Positions 1-8,190 of a stretch of DNA of 14,921 nt are shown here, one piece after another. The notes below the pieces were generated by a model. The model did no database searches. It worked only from the letters and a program-made list of their open reading frames with translations, and was not told the DNA's origin. This DNA is from Rhizobium sp. Q54. GTDB lineage: Bacteria; Bacteroidota; Bacteroidia; Flavobacteriales; Flavobacteriaceae. Position 1 is the stretch's first letter. Each line of letters starts with the position of its first letter. The translations under genes and the position numbers were made by a program. The stretch spans positions 1 through 14,921 of the forward strand of contig CALPLL020000022.1 of the NCBI GenBank assembly GCA_943324395.2, given 5' to 3'.

Positions 1-883
1 GCGCTTTTACAGTAAATTCAATCTTTCCATAGGGATCAGAAATAGTGGCCAGTAATTGCCCTTTGGTAACATAATTTCCAATTTGAGTATATCCGTGAAA
101 CATTCCAGAATATTTAGCTCGAATCCAGTTCGATTTTGAGATATAAATCGTTGGTTTTTCAGGATAGAAAACTTCTTTTTTTGAGTTTAACATCCCAAGA
201 TGATCCAAAACTCTTTTAGTTCCTTCAATACCTTGTTGGGTTACTTCTTCATTAATATTCACTGATTTTCCGCCTTCAAACAACAACATTTTTACCCCTA
301 ATTTATCGCAAGAATTTCTAAAGGAACCCGCAATATTTTTAGAATACAATCCAAAAGGCGCTTGAAAAATATCAGCCAATTTTTTTAATTCGGCATTTTT
401 TGGGACAATTCTAATTTGCGGAGCGTTGAACCTACTTGCTCCACCAGCATGAAAATCAATTGCATAATCAATGTGGGGCATAATTTCCTTCAAAAGATAA
501 TAGGCAAATCTACTCGCCAAAGATCCTTTTTTGCTTCCGGGAAAAACCCGATTTAAATCTCTTTTATCAGGAAATTCTCGAGTTTGGTTTACAAAACCAA
601 ATACATTTATAACAGGTATGCAAATGATCGTTCCTGTTTTTGGTTTGTTTATATTTTTAGTAATTATTTGTCTAACGATTTCAATTCCGTTTATTTCATC
701 GCCATGCAATCCGGCCGAAAGAAGAATTGTTGGGCCACTATATTTTGATCTTTCTACAATTATTGGAATTTTTAATTTGGTCATGGTGTGCAAAGTCGCA
801 ATTTCCATGTTGATTGTTTTGCTTTCTCCCGGCAAAACAGTTTCCTTAAAAATAGTGATGCTTTTATGTTCTAAAATACTCAT
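1..883 (-). CDS. Succinylglutamate desuccinylase/aspartoacylase family protein (partial, 3' end outside window)
   Basis: I translated the reverse strand from the ATG at 883-881; 294 codons are readable before the window edge removes the C-terminus. The protein has the layout of the M14-like zinc hydrolases that cleave N-acyl amino acids. HGDE at residues 60-63 supplies the first two zinc ligands (H60, E63), RDLNRVFPG follows at 108-116 (substrate-binding Asn-Arg), DFHAGG at 143-148 gives the third ligand (H145), and FEGG at 202-205 holds the likely catalytic glutamate (E203). The last 60 or so residues look like the family's C-terminal beta domain. No signal peptide is present, so it should be cytoplasmic. 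The substrate cannot be read from the sequence. In flavobacteria I recall such genes beside rimK, but that side lies outside the window. It is divergent from uvrC. I saw only a weak -7-like sequence (900-907) for it. Confidence 0.88.
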   Translation of the reverse strand, partial: MSILEHKSITIFKETVLPGESKTINMEIATLHTMTKLKIPIIVERSKYSGPTILLSAGLHGDEINGIEIVRQIITKNINKPKTGTIICIPVINVFGFVNQTREFPDKRDLNRVFPGSKKGSLASRFAYYLLKEIMPHIDYAIDFHAGGASRFNAPQIRIVPKNAELKKLADIFQAPFGLYSKNIAGSFRNSCDKLGVKMLLFEGGKSVNINEEVTQQGIEGTKRVLDHLGMLNSKKEVFYPEKPTIYISKSNWIRAKYSGMFHGYTQIGNYVTKGQLLATISDPYGKIEFTVKA

Positions 884-970
884 AATTTAGTTAAAACGTT
901 AAAAGTAGAAAATTATGGCTTATAAAATAGAAGTTCTCGTTTGTTTTTCGCTTTTAAATGCGAGATTTTG

Positions 971-978
971 TAAATTTG
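971..978 (+). promoter_or_regulatory. Bacteroidota -7 promoter element ahead of uvrC
   Basis: TAAATTTG matches the Bacteroidota consensus TAnnTTTG exactly and lies 52 nt before the uvrC start. I see no TTG at the usual -33 spacing (nearest at 941-943, 27 nt upstream), so the call rests on one element in AT-rich DNA. The 884-1030 gap is the divergent control region for uvrC and the minus-strand gene. It holds nothing else I can support. Confidence 0.4.
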
Positions 979-1030
979 AAAACCCTAAAAAATGCAAATG
1001 GATTATTAAGGGTATAGAAATAATTGATAA

Positions 1031-2824
1031 ATGCAAAATCCTACTTTACAACTTCAGATACAATCTTTACCCGACGGACCTGGGGTGTATCAATATTATG
1101 ACAAAGAGGATAAAATTTTGTATGTTGGGAAAGCTAAAAATCTTAAAAAAAGAGTGGCTTCCTATTTTAATAAAATTCACGATACAGCCAAAACCAATGT
1201 GCTTGTAAAAAAAATTGTAACCATAAAACACATTGTTGTTCCTACTGAAACGGATGCTTTATTGTTAGAAAACAATTTAATCAAAACGTTGCAACCCCGA
1301 TACAATGTAATGTTGCGAGACGACAAAACGTATCCTTGGATTTGTATAAAAAAAGAAGCTTTCCCTAGAATTTTCCCTACAAGAAGAATGGTGAAAGATG
1401 GATCGGAATATTTTGGACCTTACACTTGTTTTAAAACGGTTAACACTATTTTGGATTTAATAAAAGAGCTCTATCCGTTGCGAACCTGCAACTATGATTT
1501 AAGTCAAAAAAATATTGAAAGCAATAAGTTTAAGGTTTGTTTAGAATACCATATTGGAAATTGCAAAGGGCCATGTGAGGGCCATGAAACTTCAGAAAAT
1601 TATCAAAAGCAAGTGGAGGCAATTCGAGAAATTTTGAAAGGAAATTTTAAAGAAAGTCAAAGGGAATTTAAAAGACTTATGAATGATTTTGCTTCTAAAA
1701 TGCAATTTGAGGAAGCTCAAAAAATCAAAGAAAAAATCGACGTTTTAGAGAATTATCAATCTCGATCCACGATAATAAATCCTAAAATCACCAATATTGA
1801 TGTGTTTTCCATTGTTTCTGATGAAAGTGCTGCTTATGTAAATTTTCTACAAATTTCTCATGGCTCGATAATTCGTTCCCACACTTTAGACATAAAAAAG
1901 AAATTGGATGAATCCGATGAAGAATTATTAGAGCTTGCTATTATTGAATTAAGAGACAGATTTCATTTATTATCAAAAGAGATTATTGTACCATTTTCTG
2001 TTAATTTGGGAGAAAACATAAAAATCACTATACCGCAATTGGGAGATAAAAAGCAAATTTTAGATTTGTCGATTAGAAATGCCAAATTTTATAGAATTGA
2101 TCAGTTGAAGCAACTTCAAATTGTAGATCCAGAAAAGCATTCCAACCGAATTATGGCTCAAATGCAAAAAGACTTACGACTATCTGAAGAGCCCCGCCAC
2201 ATTGAGTGTTTTGATAATTCAAATATTCAAGGGACTAATCCTGTTTCCGCTTGTGTGGTTTTTAAAGATGGAAAACCCAGCAAAAAAGACTACCGACATT
2301 TTAATATTAAAACAGTTGTAGGGCCTGATGACTTTGCATCGATGGAAGAGGTGGTTTATAGAAGATACAAGCGAATGCTTGAAGAAAAGCAACCGTTGCC
2401 ACAATTAATAATTATAGATGGAGGAAAAGGACAATTGTCATCGGCTTTGAAAAGTATAGACGAATTAGGGCTTCGAGGTAAAATAGCTATAATTGGAATT
2501 GCAAAAAGATTAGAAGAACTCTTTTATCCTGGGGACTCTGTGCCATTATATTTAGATAAAAAGTCGGAAACTTTAAAGGTAATTCAACAACTTAGAAATG
2601 AGGCCCATCGATTTGGGATTACATTTCACAGAGATAAACGAAGTAAATCAGCGTTAAATTCGTCAGTTGAAACCATTACTGGAATTGGCGAAAAAACCAT
2701 GTTGACATTAATTAAGCACTTCAAAAGTGTTAAAAGATTGAAATTGGCTTCAGAAAAAGAAATTTCAGAGGTGGTGGGTATTTCAAAAGCCAAAAAAATT
2801 ACCGACTTTTACAAAACCATTTAA
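1031..2824 (+). CDS. uvrC: UvrABC excinuclease subunit C
   Basis: UvrC makes both incisions around a DNA lesion in nucleotide excision repair, after UvrA and UvrB have located it. All family modules are present in 597 residues, a normal length. The GIY-YIG nuclease has GVY at 18-20, YVGKAKNLKKRV at 31-42 with R41, and the metal-binding glutamate in the ALLLEN segment (E80). Four cysteines at 153, 170, 178 and 182 (CLEYHIGNCKGPC) match those reported to hold an iron-sulfur cluster in E. coli UvrC. A UVR helix pair for UvrB contact lies at about 207-242. The RNase H-like endonuclease domain shows ECFDNSN (D395) and IIDGGKGQ (D463). A tandem helix-hairpin-helix DNA-binding region ends the protein (about 545-597). 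The ATG at 1031 puts the GIY domain at the expected distance. The next gene starts 9 nt after the stop. Confidence 0.98.
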   Translation: MQNPTLQLQIQSLPDGPGVYQYYDKEDKILYVGKAKNLKKRVASYFNKIHDTAKTNVLVKKIVTIKHIVVPTETDALLLENNLIKTLQPRYNVMLRDDKTYPWICIKKEAFPRIFPTRRMVKDGSEYFGPYTCFKTVNTILDLIKELYPLRTCNYDLSQKNIESNKFKVCLEYHIGNCKGPCEGHETSENYQKQVEAIREILKGNFKESQREFKRLMNDFASKMQFEEAQKIKEKIDVLENYQSRSTIINPKITNIDVFSIVSDESAAYVNFLQISHGSIIRSHTLDIKKKLDESDEELLELAIIELRDRFHLLSKEIIVPFSVNLGENIKITIPQLGDKKQILDLSIRNAKFYRIDQLKQLQIVDPEKHSNRIMAQMQKDLRLSEEPRHIECFDNSNIQGTNPVSACVVFKDGKPSKKDYRHFNIKTVVGPDDFASMEEVVYRRYKRMLEEKQPLPQLIIIDGGKGQLSSALKSIDELGLRGKIAIIGIAKRLEELFYPGDSVPLYLDKKSETLKVIQQLRNEAHRFGITFHRDKRSKSALNSSVETITGIGEKTMLTLIKHFKSVKRLKLASEKEISEVVGISKAKKITDFYKTI

Positions 2825-2833
2825 TGCCTAAAA

Positions 2834-5044
2834 ATGAAAAATAGTATCGCCGTCCTTTTCTTTATTTTTATATTTTCTCAAAATATTTTCTCACAAGAAA
2901 CAATTAAATCTAGGCCAAAAATAGGACTGGTTTTAAGCGGTGGCGGAGCAAAAGGATTTGCGCATATTGGGGTAATTAAAGTACTTGAAAAAGCTGGGGT
3001 TAAAATTGATTATATTGGCGGAACAAGTGTTGGATCAGTCATTGGAGCACTATATGCATCGGGTTATAATGCAACACAATTGGATTCTATTTTTAGAGAC
3101 ACTGACTTTAATAATCTAATTACTGACTATATTCCAAGATCATCAAAGAATTTTTACGAAAAAAGGAATGATGAATTGTATGCCTTTTCATTGCCTGTAA
3201 ATAATTTTAAAGTTGGAATCCCATTGTCATTATCCAAAGGGATGTTTAATTATAATTTAATAAATAGGTTGACCAAGCACGTTAGAGAAATCCATGACTT
3301 TAACAAATTGCCAATTCCTTTTTTATGCATGGCAACAGATATTGAAACTGGGCAACAAGTAGTTTTGAATAAAGGATATTTGGCCAAGGCATTGTTGGCA
3401 AGTTCCGCATTTCCATCTATTTTTTCGCCAGTTGAATTGGACGGAAAATTACTAGTAGATGGCGGAGTTTCAAATAATTTTCCAATTGACGAAATTCGAA
3501 AACTTGGCGCGGATATTATAATTGGCGTTGATGTTCAGGATGAAATTAAAGATCGAAGTAGCCTAAATGATGCTACTAAAATATTGGTTCAAATTAACAA
3601 TCTTCAAATGATTGAAAAAATGAAAGCAAATAAAGCCGCTACCGATATTTACATAAAACCAGAAGTAAATCAATACGGAATAATATCTTTTGATGCAATA
3701 GAGGAAATTATTAATAAAGGTGAAAAAGCTGCAAATGACCAACTAGATAAAATAAAAAAATTATCGAATCCTATAGAAAATTATAAAAAAGAAAAGCTAA
3801 AGGTTGGTAATGATTCACTACATATTAAATACATCAACATCAATTTTTTGCCTAATTATACCCGTTCCTATGTTTTAGGAAAGTTAGGATTTAATGCAAA
3901 TAGCAAAATAGTTTATGATGATCTTAGAATTGGAACCGATAATTTAAGTGCTACTCAAAACTTTAAATCCATAACCTATACAATAGATAAAAATAACAAC
4001 CACGACGATCTAAACATCAATTTAGTTGAAAGTTCACAAACAACATTGCTGAAATTTGGGTTGCATTTTGACGGATTATTTAAAAGTGCATTTCTGATAA
4101 ATTTGACGGAAAAAAAAGTGCTTTCAAAAAACGATGTTGCATTTGTAGATGTTGGAGTGGGGGATAATTTCAGATATAATTTTGAGTACTATATCGATAA
4201 TGGTTTTCATTGGAGTTTTGGAATAAAATCTAAATTCACCGGTTTTACTAGGAATGTCCCAACTAATTTTCTTTCAAATTATACTATACAATCAGGGATT
4301 AACGCACTTAATATTGAGTATTTAGATTTCACCAATCAAGCTTATGTTCAAACCGTTTCGTTTCAAAAATTCCTTTTCGGAATTGGAATAGAAAACAAAA
4401 GCCTTAAAATAAGTTCAGAAACAATTTCTAATACAAATACAGTGATTCATAACAATAGTTATTGGAGTGCATTTGAATCTTTAAAATACGACTCTTTTGA
4501 TAATAAATATTTTCCAAAAAGAGGATGGGCCTTTTCAACAAATATGAACACGTATTTAAGGTCTTCTAATGTTAATTATCAATTTGAACCTTTTTCAATT
4601 GTCAAAAGTGAATTTAGTGTTGTAAAATCATTTTTTAAAGACATAACTATTGAATGTCAAATAGATGCAGGATTAAAATTTGGAAAAGGAAGCGAACCAA
4701 TTTTTGATTTTGCTTTAGGGGGATATGGATTTACCCCTGTAAACAATATAAAATCATTTTATGGTTATGATTTTTTGAGTGTTTCAGGAAATAGTTTTTT
4801 CAAGGCAACATTCATGTTCGATTATGAATTTTATAAAAAAAACCACGTTAACTTTTCAGGAAATTATGCTCAGGTTAATAATGAATTATTTGAAACTACC
4901 GATTGGGTTTCAAAGCCAAAATATTCTGGCTATGCTTTGGGATATGGACTCGAAACAATTGTTGGTCCTGCTGAAATAAAATATACTTGGTCGCCTGAAT
5001 TAAATAAAGGGTATACTTTAATTTCAATAGGGTTTTGTTTTTAA
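2834..5044 (+). CDS. Secreted patatin-like phospholipase with C-terminal outer-membrane barrel
   Basis: The 736-residue protein opens with a signal peptide (hydrophobic 5-19, likely cleaved near Q21). The patatin hydrolase domain starts at about 29. Its oxyanion loop is GGGAKG at 36-41, the nucleophile is S65 in GTSVG, and the dyad aspartate is D209 in DGGVSNN, so the Ser-Asp pair is intact. After about residue 330 a POTRA-like segment leads into a long stretch of alternating beta strands ending in aromatic F-C-F, as in Omp85/BamA-type barrels. The layout matches the patatin plus surface-antigen-barrel proteins of the type Vd (PlpD-like) class, which place a lipase at or beyond the outer membrane. 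It probably acts on acyl lipids, substrate unknown. The gene lies 9 nt after uvrC and is likely co-transcribed, although the functions show no evident link. Confidence 0.92.
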   Translation: MKNSIAVLFFIFIFSQNIFSQETIKSRPKIGLVLSGGGAKGFAHIGVIKVLEKAGVKIDYIGGTSVGSVIGALYASGYNATQLDSIFRDTDFNNLITDYIPRSSKNFYEKRNDELYAFSLPVNNFKVGIPLSLSKGMFNYNLINRLTKHVREIHDFNKLPIPFLCMATDIETGQQVVLNKGYLAKALLASSAFPSIFSPVELDGKLLVDGGVSNNFPIDEIRKLGADIIIGVDVQDEIKDRSSLNDATKILVQINNLQMIEKMKANKAATDIYIKPEVNQYGIISFDAIEEIINKGEKAANDQLDKIKKLSNPIENYKKEKLKVGNDSLHIKYININFLPNYTRSYVLGKLGFNANSKIVYDDLRIGTDNLSATQNFKSITYTIDKNNNHDDLNINLVESSQTTLLKFGLHFDGLFKSAFLINLTEKKVLSKNDVAFVDVGVGDNFRYNFEYYIDNGFHWSFGIKSKFTGFTRNVPTNFLSNYTIQSGINALNIEYLDFTNQAYVQTVSFQKFLFGIGIENKSLKISSETISNTNTVIHNNSYWSAFESLKYDSFDNKYFPKRGWAFSTNMNTYLRSSNVNYQFEPFSIVKSEFSVVKSFFKDITIECQIDAGLKFGKGSEPIFDFALGGYGFTPVNNIKSFYGYDFLSVSGNSFFKATFMFDYEFYKKNHVNFSGNYAQVNNELFETTDWVSKPKYSGYALGYGLETIVGPAEIKYTWSPELNKGYTLISIGFCF

Positions 5045-5095
5045 TATAATTTAATTCTAAAAAGGTTAAAATGTACAATGTTGTAGAAAATTCTA

Positions 5096-5103
5096 TATAT
5101 TTG
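5096..5103 (+). promoter_or_regulatory. Bacteroidota -7 promoter element ahead of the permease gene
   Basis: TATATTTG is a perfect TAnnTTTG, 27 nt before the ATG at 5131, implying a leader of about 20 nt. A TTG at 5081-5083 is too close to act as the -33 element and none sits at the usual distance. It suggests the permease has its own promoter in the 86-nt gap after the patatin gene. Confidence 0.45.
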
Positions 5104-5130
5104 AAAATCTAAAAATTAAAATAGTTAAGT

Positions 5131-6621
5131 ATGTCAATTTGGAAGAAAAAACCGCTTGCGCAATTATTAAGCGAAGCTTCAGAATCTGAGAAAGGATTAA
5201 AAAGAACATTAACGGCTTGGTCATTGGTAGCCCTTGGAATTGGAGCAATTATTGGAGCAGGGTTATTTGTAAGAACCGCAACTGCAGCCGCCCAAAACGC
5301 AGGACCATCAGTAACATTAGGGTTTATTGTAGCCGCTATTGGCTGTGCTTTAGCTGGACTTTGCTATGCCGAATTATCTTCTTCTATTCCCATCTCTGGA
5401 AGCGCATATACCTACACCTACGCTACCATGGGAGAACTTTTAGCTTGGATAATAGGATGGGATTTAATACTTGAGTATGCCGTTGGAGCAGCTACCGTAG
5501 GAATTGCTTGGAGTGAATATCTCAATAATTTACTGGTCAACGTGCTCCATATGAGCCCAATCCCGTATTCCCTTTCTCACTCACCGTTTCAACATTTCAC
5601 AGACCCAGTTACTGGAGTAGTTTCGAACGGAATGATCAATTTACCTGCATTTTTTATAGTTGCAATTATTAGTTTATTATTAATAAAAGGAACTCAAGAA
5701 TCGGCTTTTGTAAACGGATTAATTGTTATTACCAAAGTAGCAATCGTAATATTAATAATCGGATTTGGATGGCATTTTATCAATCCTGCAAACCACACTC
5801 CATACATTCCTGCTGAATCAATCTATACCGATGACCAAGGAATTGGACATAATTTTGGAGGAATAATGGGAGTTCTTGGCGCTGCTGGAACTGTATTTTT
5901 TGCTTTCATCGGGTTTGACGCTGTAAGTACTGCCGCTCAAGAAACAAAAAATCCAAAACGCGATATGCCAATAGGAATCCTAGGGTCTTTAGCGGTTTGT
6001 ACCGTTTTGTATATTCTTTTTGCACACGTATTAACAGGAGTTGCAACAGTTGAAGATTTTAGAACAGGAGGTAAAGAAGCTTCTGTAGCATTTGCAATAA
6101 ATAAATACATGATTGGTTATGAATGGCTTGCTCAATTTGTAACAATAGCAATACTAGCAGGATTCTCTTCAGTAATTTTAGTAATGTTATTAGGTCAATC
6201 TAGAGTTTTTTATTCAATGGGTAAAGACGGATTATTGCCAAGTTTCTTTGGAGATTTACATTCTAAATACAAAACTCCTTATAAAGCGAATCTTGTAATA
6301 TTAGTAATTGTTGGTTTATTTGCCGCATTTATTCCAGGCGATATTGTTGGAGATATGACCAGTATCGGAACTTTATTTGCATTTATTCTGGTTTGTATTT
6401 CCGTAATAGTTTTAAGAAAAACCGAACCAGATTTAAAACGAGAATTCAAAACACCTTTCGTTCCATTGGTACCAATTCTTGGAATTATAGTTTGTATGGC
6501 TATGATCTACGGTTTAGGCTGGACCAACTGGTTACGACTTGGCGTGTGGTTGCTTTTAGGCTTAGGTTTCTATTTCCTATACAGTAAAAATAATAGTAAA
6601 TTAAACCACCCAGATAAATAA
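5131..6621 (+). CDS. APC-family amino acid permease
   Basis: This 496-residue inner-membrane protein is built of about 12 or more hydrophobic segments after a 30-residue charged N-terminus. The first membrane segment carries GIGAIIGAGLF (36-46), the unwound substrate-binding glycine motif of the amino acid-polyamine-organocation superfamily. FFAFIGFDAVSTAAQE, near residues 255-270 and followed by KNPKRDMP, is the hallmark of the cationic amino acid transporter/YfnA branch. The protein likely takes up amino acids by proton symport, but substrate specificity cannot be read from the motifs. The length and layout are complete. It sits between the uvrC-patatin pair and the tyrosine catabolic genes and is closed by its own terminator, so it seems to be a single-gene unit. 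Supplying substrate for the downstream dioxygenases is plausible but unproven. Confidence 0.93.
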   Translation: MSIWKKKPLAQLLSEASESEKGLKRTLTAWSLVALGIGAIIGAGLFVRTATAAAQNAGPSVTLGFIVAAIGCALAGLCYAELSSSIPISGSAYTYTYATMGELLAWIIGWDLILEYAVGAATVGIAWSEYLNNLLVNVLHMSPIPYSLSHSPFQHFTDPVTGVVSNGMINLPAFFIVAIISLLLIKGTQESAFVNGLIVITKVAIVILIIGFGWHFINPANHTPYIPAESIYTDDQGIGHNFGGIMGVLGAAGTVFFAFIGFDAVSTAAQETKNPKRDMPIGILGSLAVCTVLYILFAHVLTGVATVEDFRTGGKEASVAFAINKYMIGYEWLAQFVTIAILAGFSSVILVMLLGQSRVFYSMGKDGLLPSFFGDLHSKYKTPYKANLVILVIVGLFAAFIPGDIVGDMTSIGTLFAFILVCISVIVLRKTEPDLKREFKTPFVPLVPILGIIVCMAMIYGLGWTNWLRLGVWLLLGLGFYFLYSKNNSKLNHPDK

Positions 6622-6641
6622 TCCAGATTCATAATAATTTA

Positions 6642-6682
6642 AAAAGGCATTAAAGACACCATTCTTTAATGCCTTTTCTTTT
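6642..6682 (+). terminator. Rho-independent terminator after the permease gene
   Basis: A perfect 14-bp stem pairs 6642-6655 with 6664-6677 around an 8-nt loop. The stem core is AGGCATTAAAG/CTTTAATGCCT, and the 3' arm runs into TTTTCTTTT. It starts 20 nt after the permease stop. Because the 5' arm begins with an A run, it could also work on the opposite strand. Confidence 0.88.
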
Positions 6683-6728
6683 AAAATAAATATTTCGCAA
6701 TAATTAGGCCTTAAAATTAATTTTTTCC

Positions 6729-6736
6729 GATATTTG
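6729..6736 (+). promoter_or_regulatory. Possible -7 element ahead of hmgA (one mismatch)
   Basis: GATATTTG differs from TAnnTTTG at one base. It would start a transcript near 6742 with a leader of about 135 nt that includes the hairpin at 6779-6797. No -33 TTG is seen at the expected spacing and no better match lies in 6683-6877, so this is tentative. Confidence 0.22.
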
Positions 6737-6778
6737 TTATATGAAAACAACCTGGATTGGATTATTAGATTATTTGCA

Positions 6779-6797
6779 GTTTCTCATCAAGAGAAAC
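6779..6797 (+). promoter_or_regulatory. Perfect inverted repeat in the hmgA upstream region
   Basis: GTTTCTC and GAGAAAC form a perfect 7-bp stem around the loop ATCAA. Flanking CAG (6776-6778) and CTG (6799-6801) could lengthen the helix across a small bulge. No T tract follows, so it is not a terminator. It lies 80 nt before the hmgA start and could be an operator for a dimeric regulator or a structured leader. No known family is recognised. Confidence 0.35.
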
Positions 6798-6877
6798 CCT
6801 GAATGATTATATTTCTTTTAAAATAATTAATATTTTAAGTTAAACCAACTTTATTCTTAAACTTTAAACAATAAAAG

Positions 6878-8035
6878 ATGCCAATATATCATAAACTCGG
6901 AACGTTTCCCCATAAAAGACATACAAAGTTTGAAAAACCCGAAGGGGGATTTTATTACGAACAATTATTTGGGACTGAAGGATTTCACGGACATTCTTCA
7001 CTTTCCTATCATGTACATAGACCAACGCAAGTCAAAGAAATCTTAAAATCGTATTCTGTAGAACCTAAAATTGCCATTGGTAAAAACATAAAATCATTAC
7101 TCTTAAAAGGATTTGAAGTAAAATCCGAAGACGATTTCTTAGACAGCCGAAAACCAATGTTGGTTAATAAAGATTGCACCATCGGATTGGCCGCCCCTAG
7201 AAAATCACTTCGCAACTATTTCTATAAAAATGCCGATGCCGATGAACTACTATTCATCCATAAAGGAAAAGGAAAATTGAGAACCATGTTGGGGAATATC
7301 CCATTTGAATACGGCGATTATCTTATAATTCCTAGAGGCGTAATCTATCAAATAGATTTTGAAACTTCCGATAACCGACTGTTCTACGTAGAATCATTTA
7401 CCCCTTTTTACACCCCAAAAAGATACAAAAACGAATCAGGTCAACATTTAGAACATTCCCCATTTTGCGAACGCGATTTTATTTTGCCAAACGAATTAGA
7501 GACCTACGATGAAAAAGGAGATTTTCTAATCAAAGTCAAAAAAGAAGGAATGATTCACGAAATAGTTTATGCAACACACCCTTTTGACGTTGTTGGGTGG
7601 GACGGATATAATTTTCCATACGGCTTCAGCATTCACAATTTCGAACCAATTACAGGAAGAGTACACCAGCCGCCACCAGTACATCAAACATTTGAAACGG
7701 CCACTTTTGTAGTATGTTCTTTCGTGCCAAGATTATACGATTATCACCCAAAATCTATTCCAGCGCCTTACAATCATAGCAATATCGACAGCGATGAGGT
7801 AATTTATTATGTAGCCGGCGATTTTATGAGCCGCAATAATATTGAACAAGGACACATTACTTTACACCCTAAAGGAATTCCGCACGGACCAGCGCCAGGC
7901 GCAATGGAAAGAAGTATCGGGCAAACCGTAACCGAAGAATTAGCCGTTATGGTAGATACTTTCAGACCATTAATGGTTACCGAAGAAGCCATGGGAATTG
8001 ACGATGGAAAGTATTATAAATCTTGGACAGAATAA
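6878..8035 (+). CDS. hmgA: Homogentisate 1,2-dioxygenase
   Basis: The enzyme opens the aromatic ring of homogentisate with O2 and ferrous iron to give maleylacetoacetate, the central step of tyrosine and phenylalanine catabolism. The 385-residue protein is somewhat shorter than animal and pseudomonad enzymes (about 430-445) but keeps the whole double-cupin core. An N-terminal segment begins at YHKLGTFPHKRHT, then RVHQPPPVHQTFETATFVVCSFVPR precedes the metal site. Probable iron ligands are H300 and E307 (YNHSNIDSDE) and H336 (GIPHGP). The His-to-Glu gap is one residue longer than I recall for the human enzyme, in keeping with the DSDE-type subgroup. No signal peptide is present, so it is cytoplasmic. 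The next gene encodes the preceding enzyme of the pathway, which strongly supports the call. No other tyrosine-pathway gene, such as fumarylacetoacetase, is in the window. Confidence 0.95.
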   Translation: MPIYHKLGTFPHKRHTKFEKPEGGFYYEQLFGTEGFHGHSSLSYHVHRPTQVKEILKSYSVEPKIAIGKNIKSLLLKGFEVKSEDDFLDSRKPMLVNKDCTIGLAAPRKSLRNYFYKNADADELLFIHKGKGKLRTMLGNIPFEYGDYLIIPRGVIYQIDFETSDNRLFYVESFTPFYTPKRYKNESGQHLEHSPFCERDFILPNELETYDEKGDFLIKVKKEGMIHEIVYATHPFDVVGWDGYNFPYGFSIHNFEPITGRVHQPPPVHQTFETATFVVCSFVPRLYDYHPKSIPAPYNHSNIDSDEVIYYVAGDFMSRNNIEQGHITLHPKGIPHGPAPGAMERSIGQTVTEELAVMVDTFRPLMVTEEAMGIDDGKYYKSWTE

Positions 8036-8038
8036 TTT

Positions 8039-8126
8039 GGAGCTATTTCCTGCTATTCGTTGCAATCCATATTATTGTTCGTACCTCACAACAATTTGGG
8101 ATTTCCACTGCTATCAGGGCTAGGGG
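8039..8126 (+). repeat. Intergenic repeat-like element between hmgA and hppD
   Basis: This 88-nt block is more G+C-rich than its surroundings. AATCC (8064-8068) pairs with GGATT (8099-8103), and inside it ATTGTT (8074-8079) pairs with AACAAT (8090-8095), giving an interrupted hairpin. Outside it the direct repeats TTTCCTGCTAT (8046-8056) and TTTCCACTGCTAT (8102-8114) flank the structure. CCTG (8049-8052) can also pair with CAGG (8115-8118). From memory it resembles a dispersed intergenic element common in Flavobacterium genomes, whose translations give spurious CYPLQS-like peptides. No second copy exists in this window, so the repeat status is recollection, not observation. It fills most of the 155-nt gap. 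I see no promoter between it and hppD. Confidence 0.5.
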
Positions 8127-8190
8127 TTTCGATAAATAACAAAATTAGAAATAAGAGGAACGATTAATTCACCTCATAATAAGATATTAA

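Noticed and set aside
531..890. Plus-strand open frame of 119 codons
   Set aside because: It is the antisense shadow of the minus-strand aspartoacylase-family gene, whose translation has complete family motifs.
935..965. TCTCG/CGAGA inverted repeat between the divergent genes
   Set aside because: Only 5 bp with a 21-nt loop, which is expected by chance and shows no link to the promoter elements.
915..1208. Plus-strand open frame of 97 codons overlapping the 5' end of uvrC
   Set aside because: It lies out of frame with uvrC, carries no recognisable motif and runs through the uvrC promoter region.
6776..6810. ATCAAGAGA in the hmgA leader recalls the start of a SAM-I riboswitch
   Set aside because: The following conserved GG-rich segment, the kink-turn and the SAM-binding core are not visible, and hmgA is not a methionine or SAM gene.
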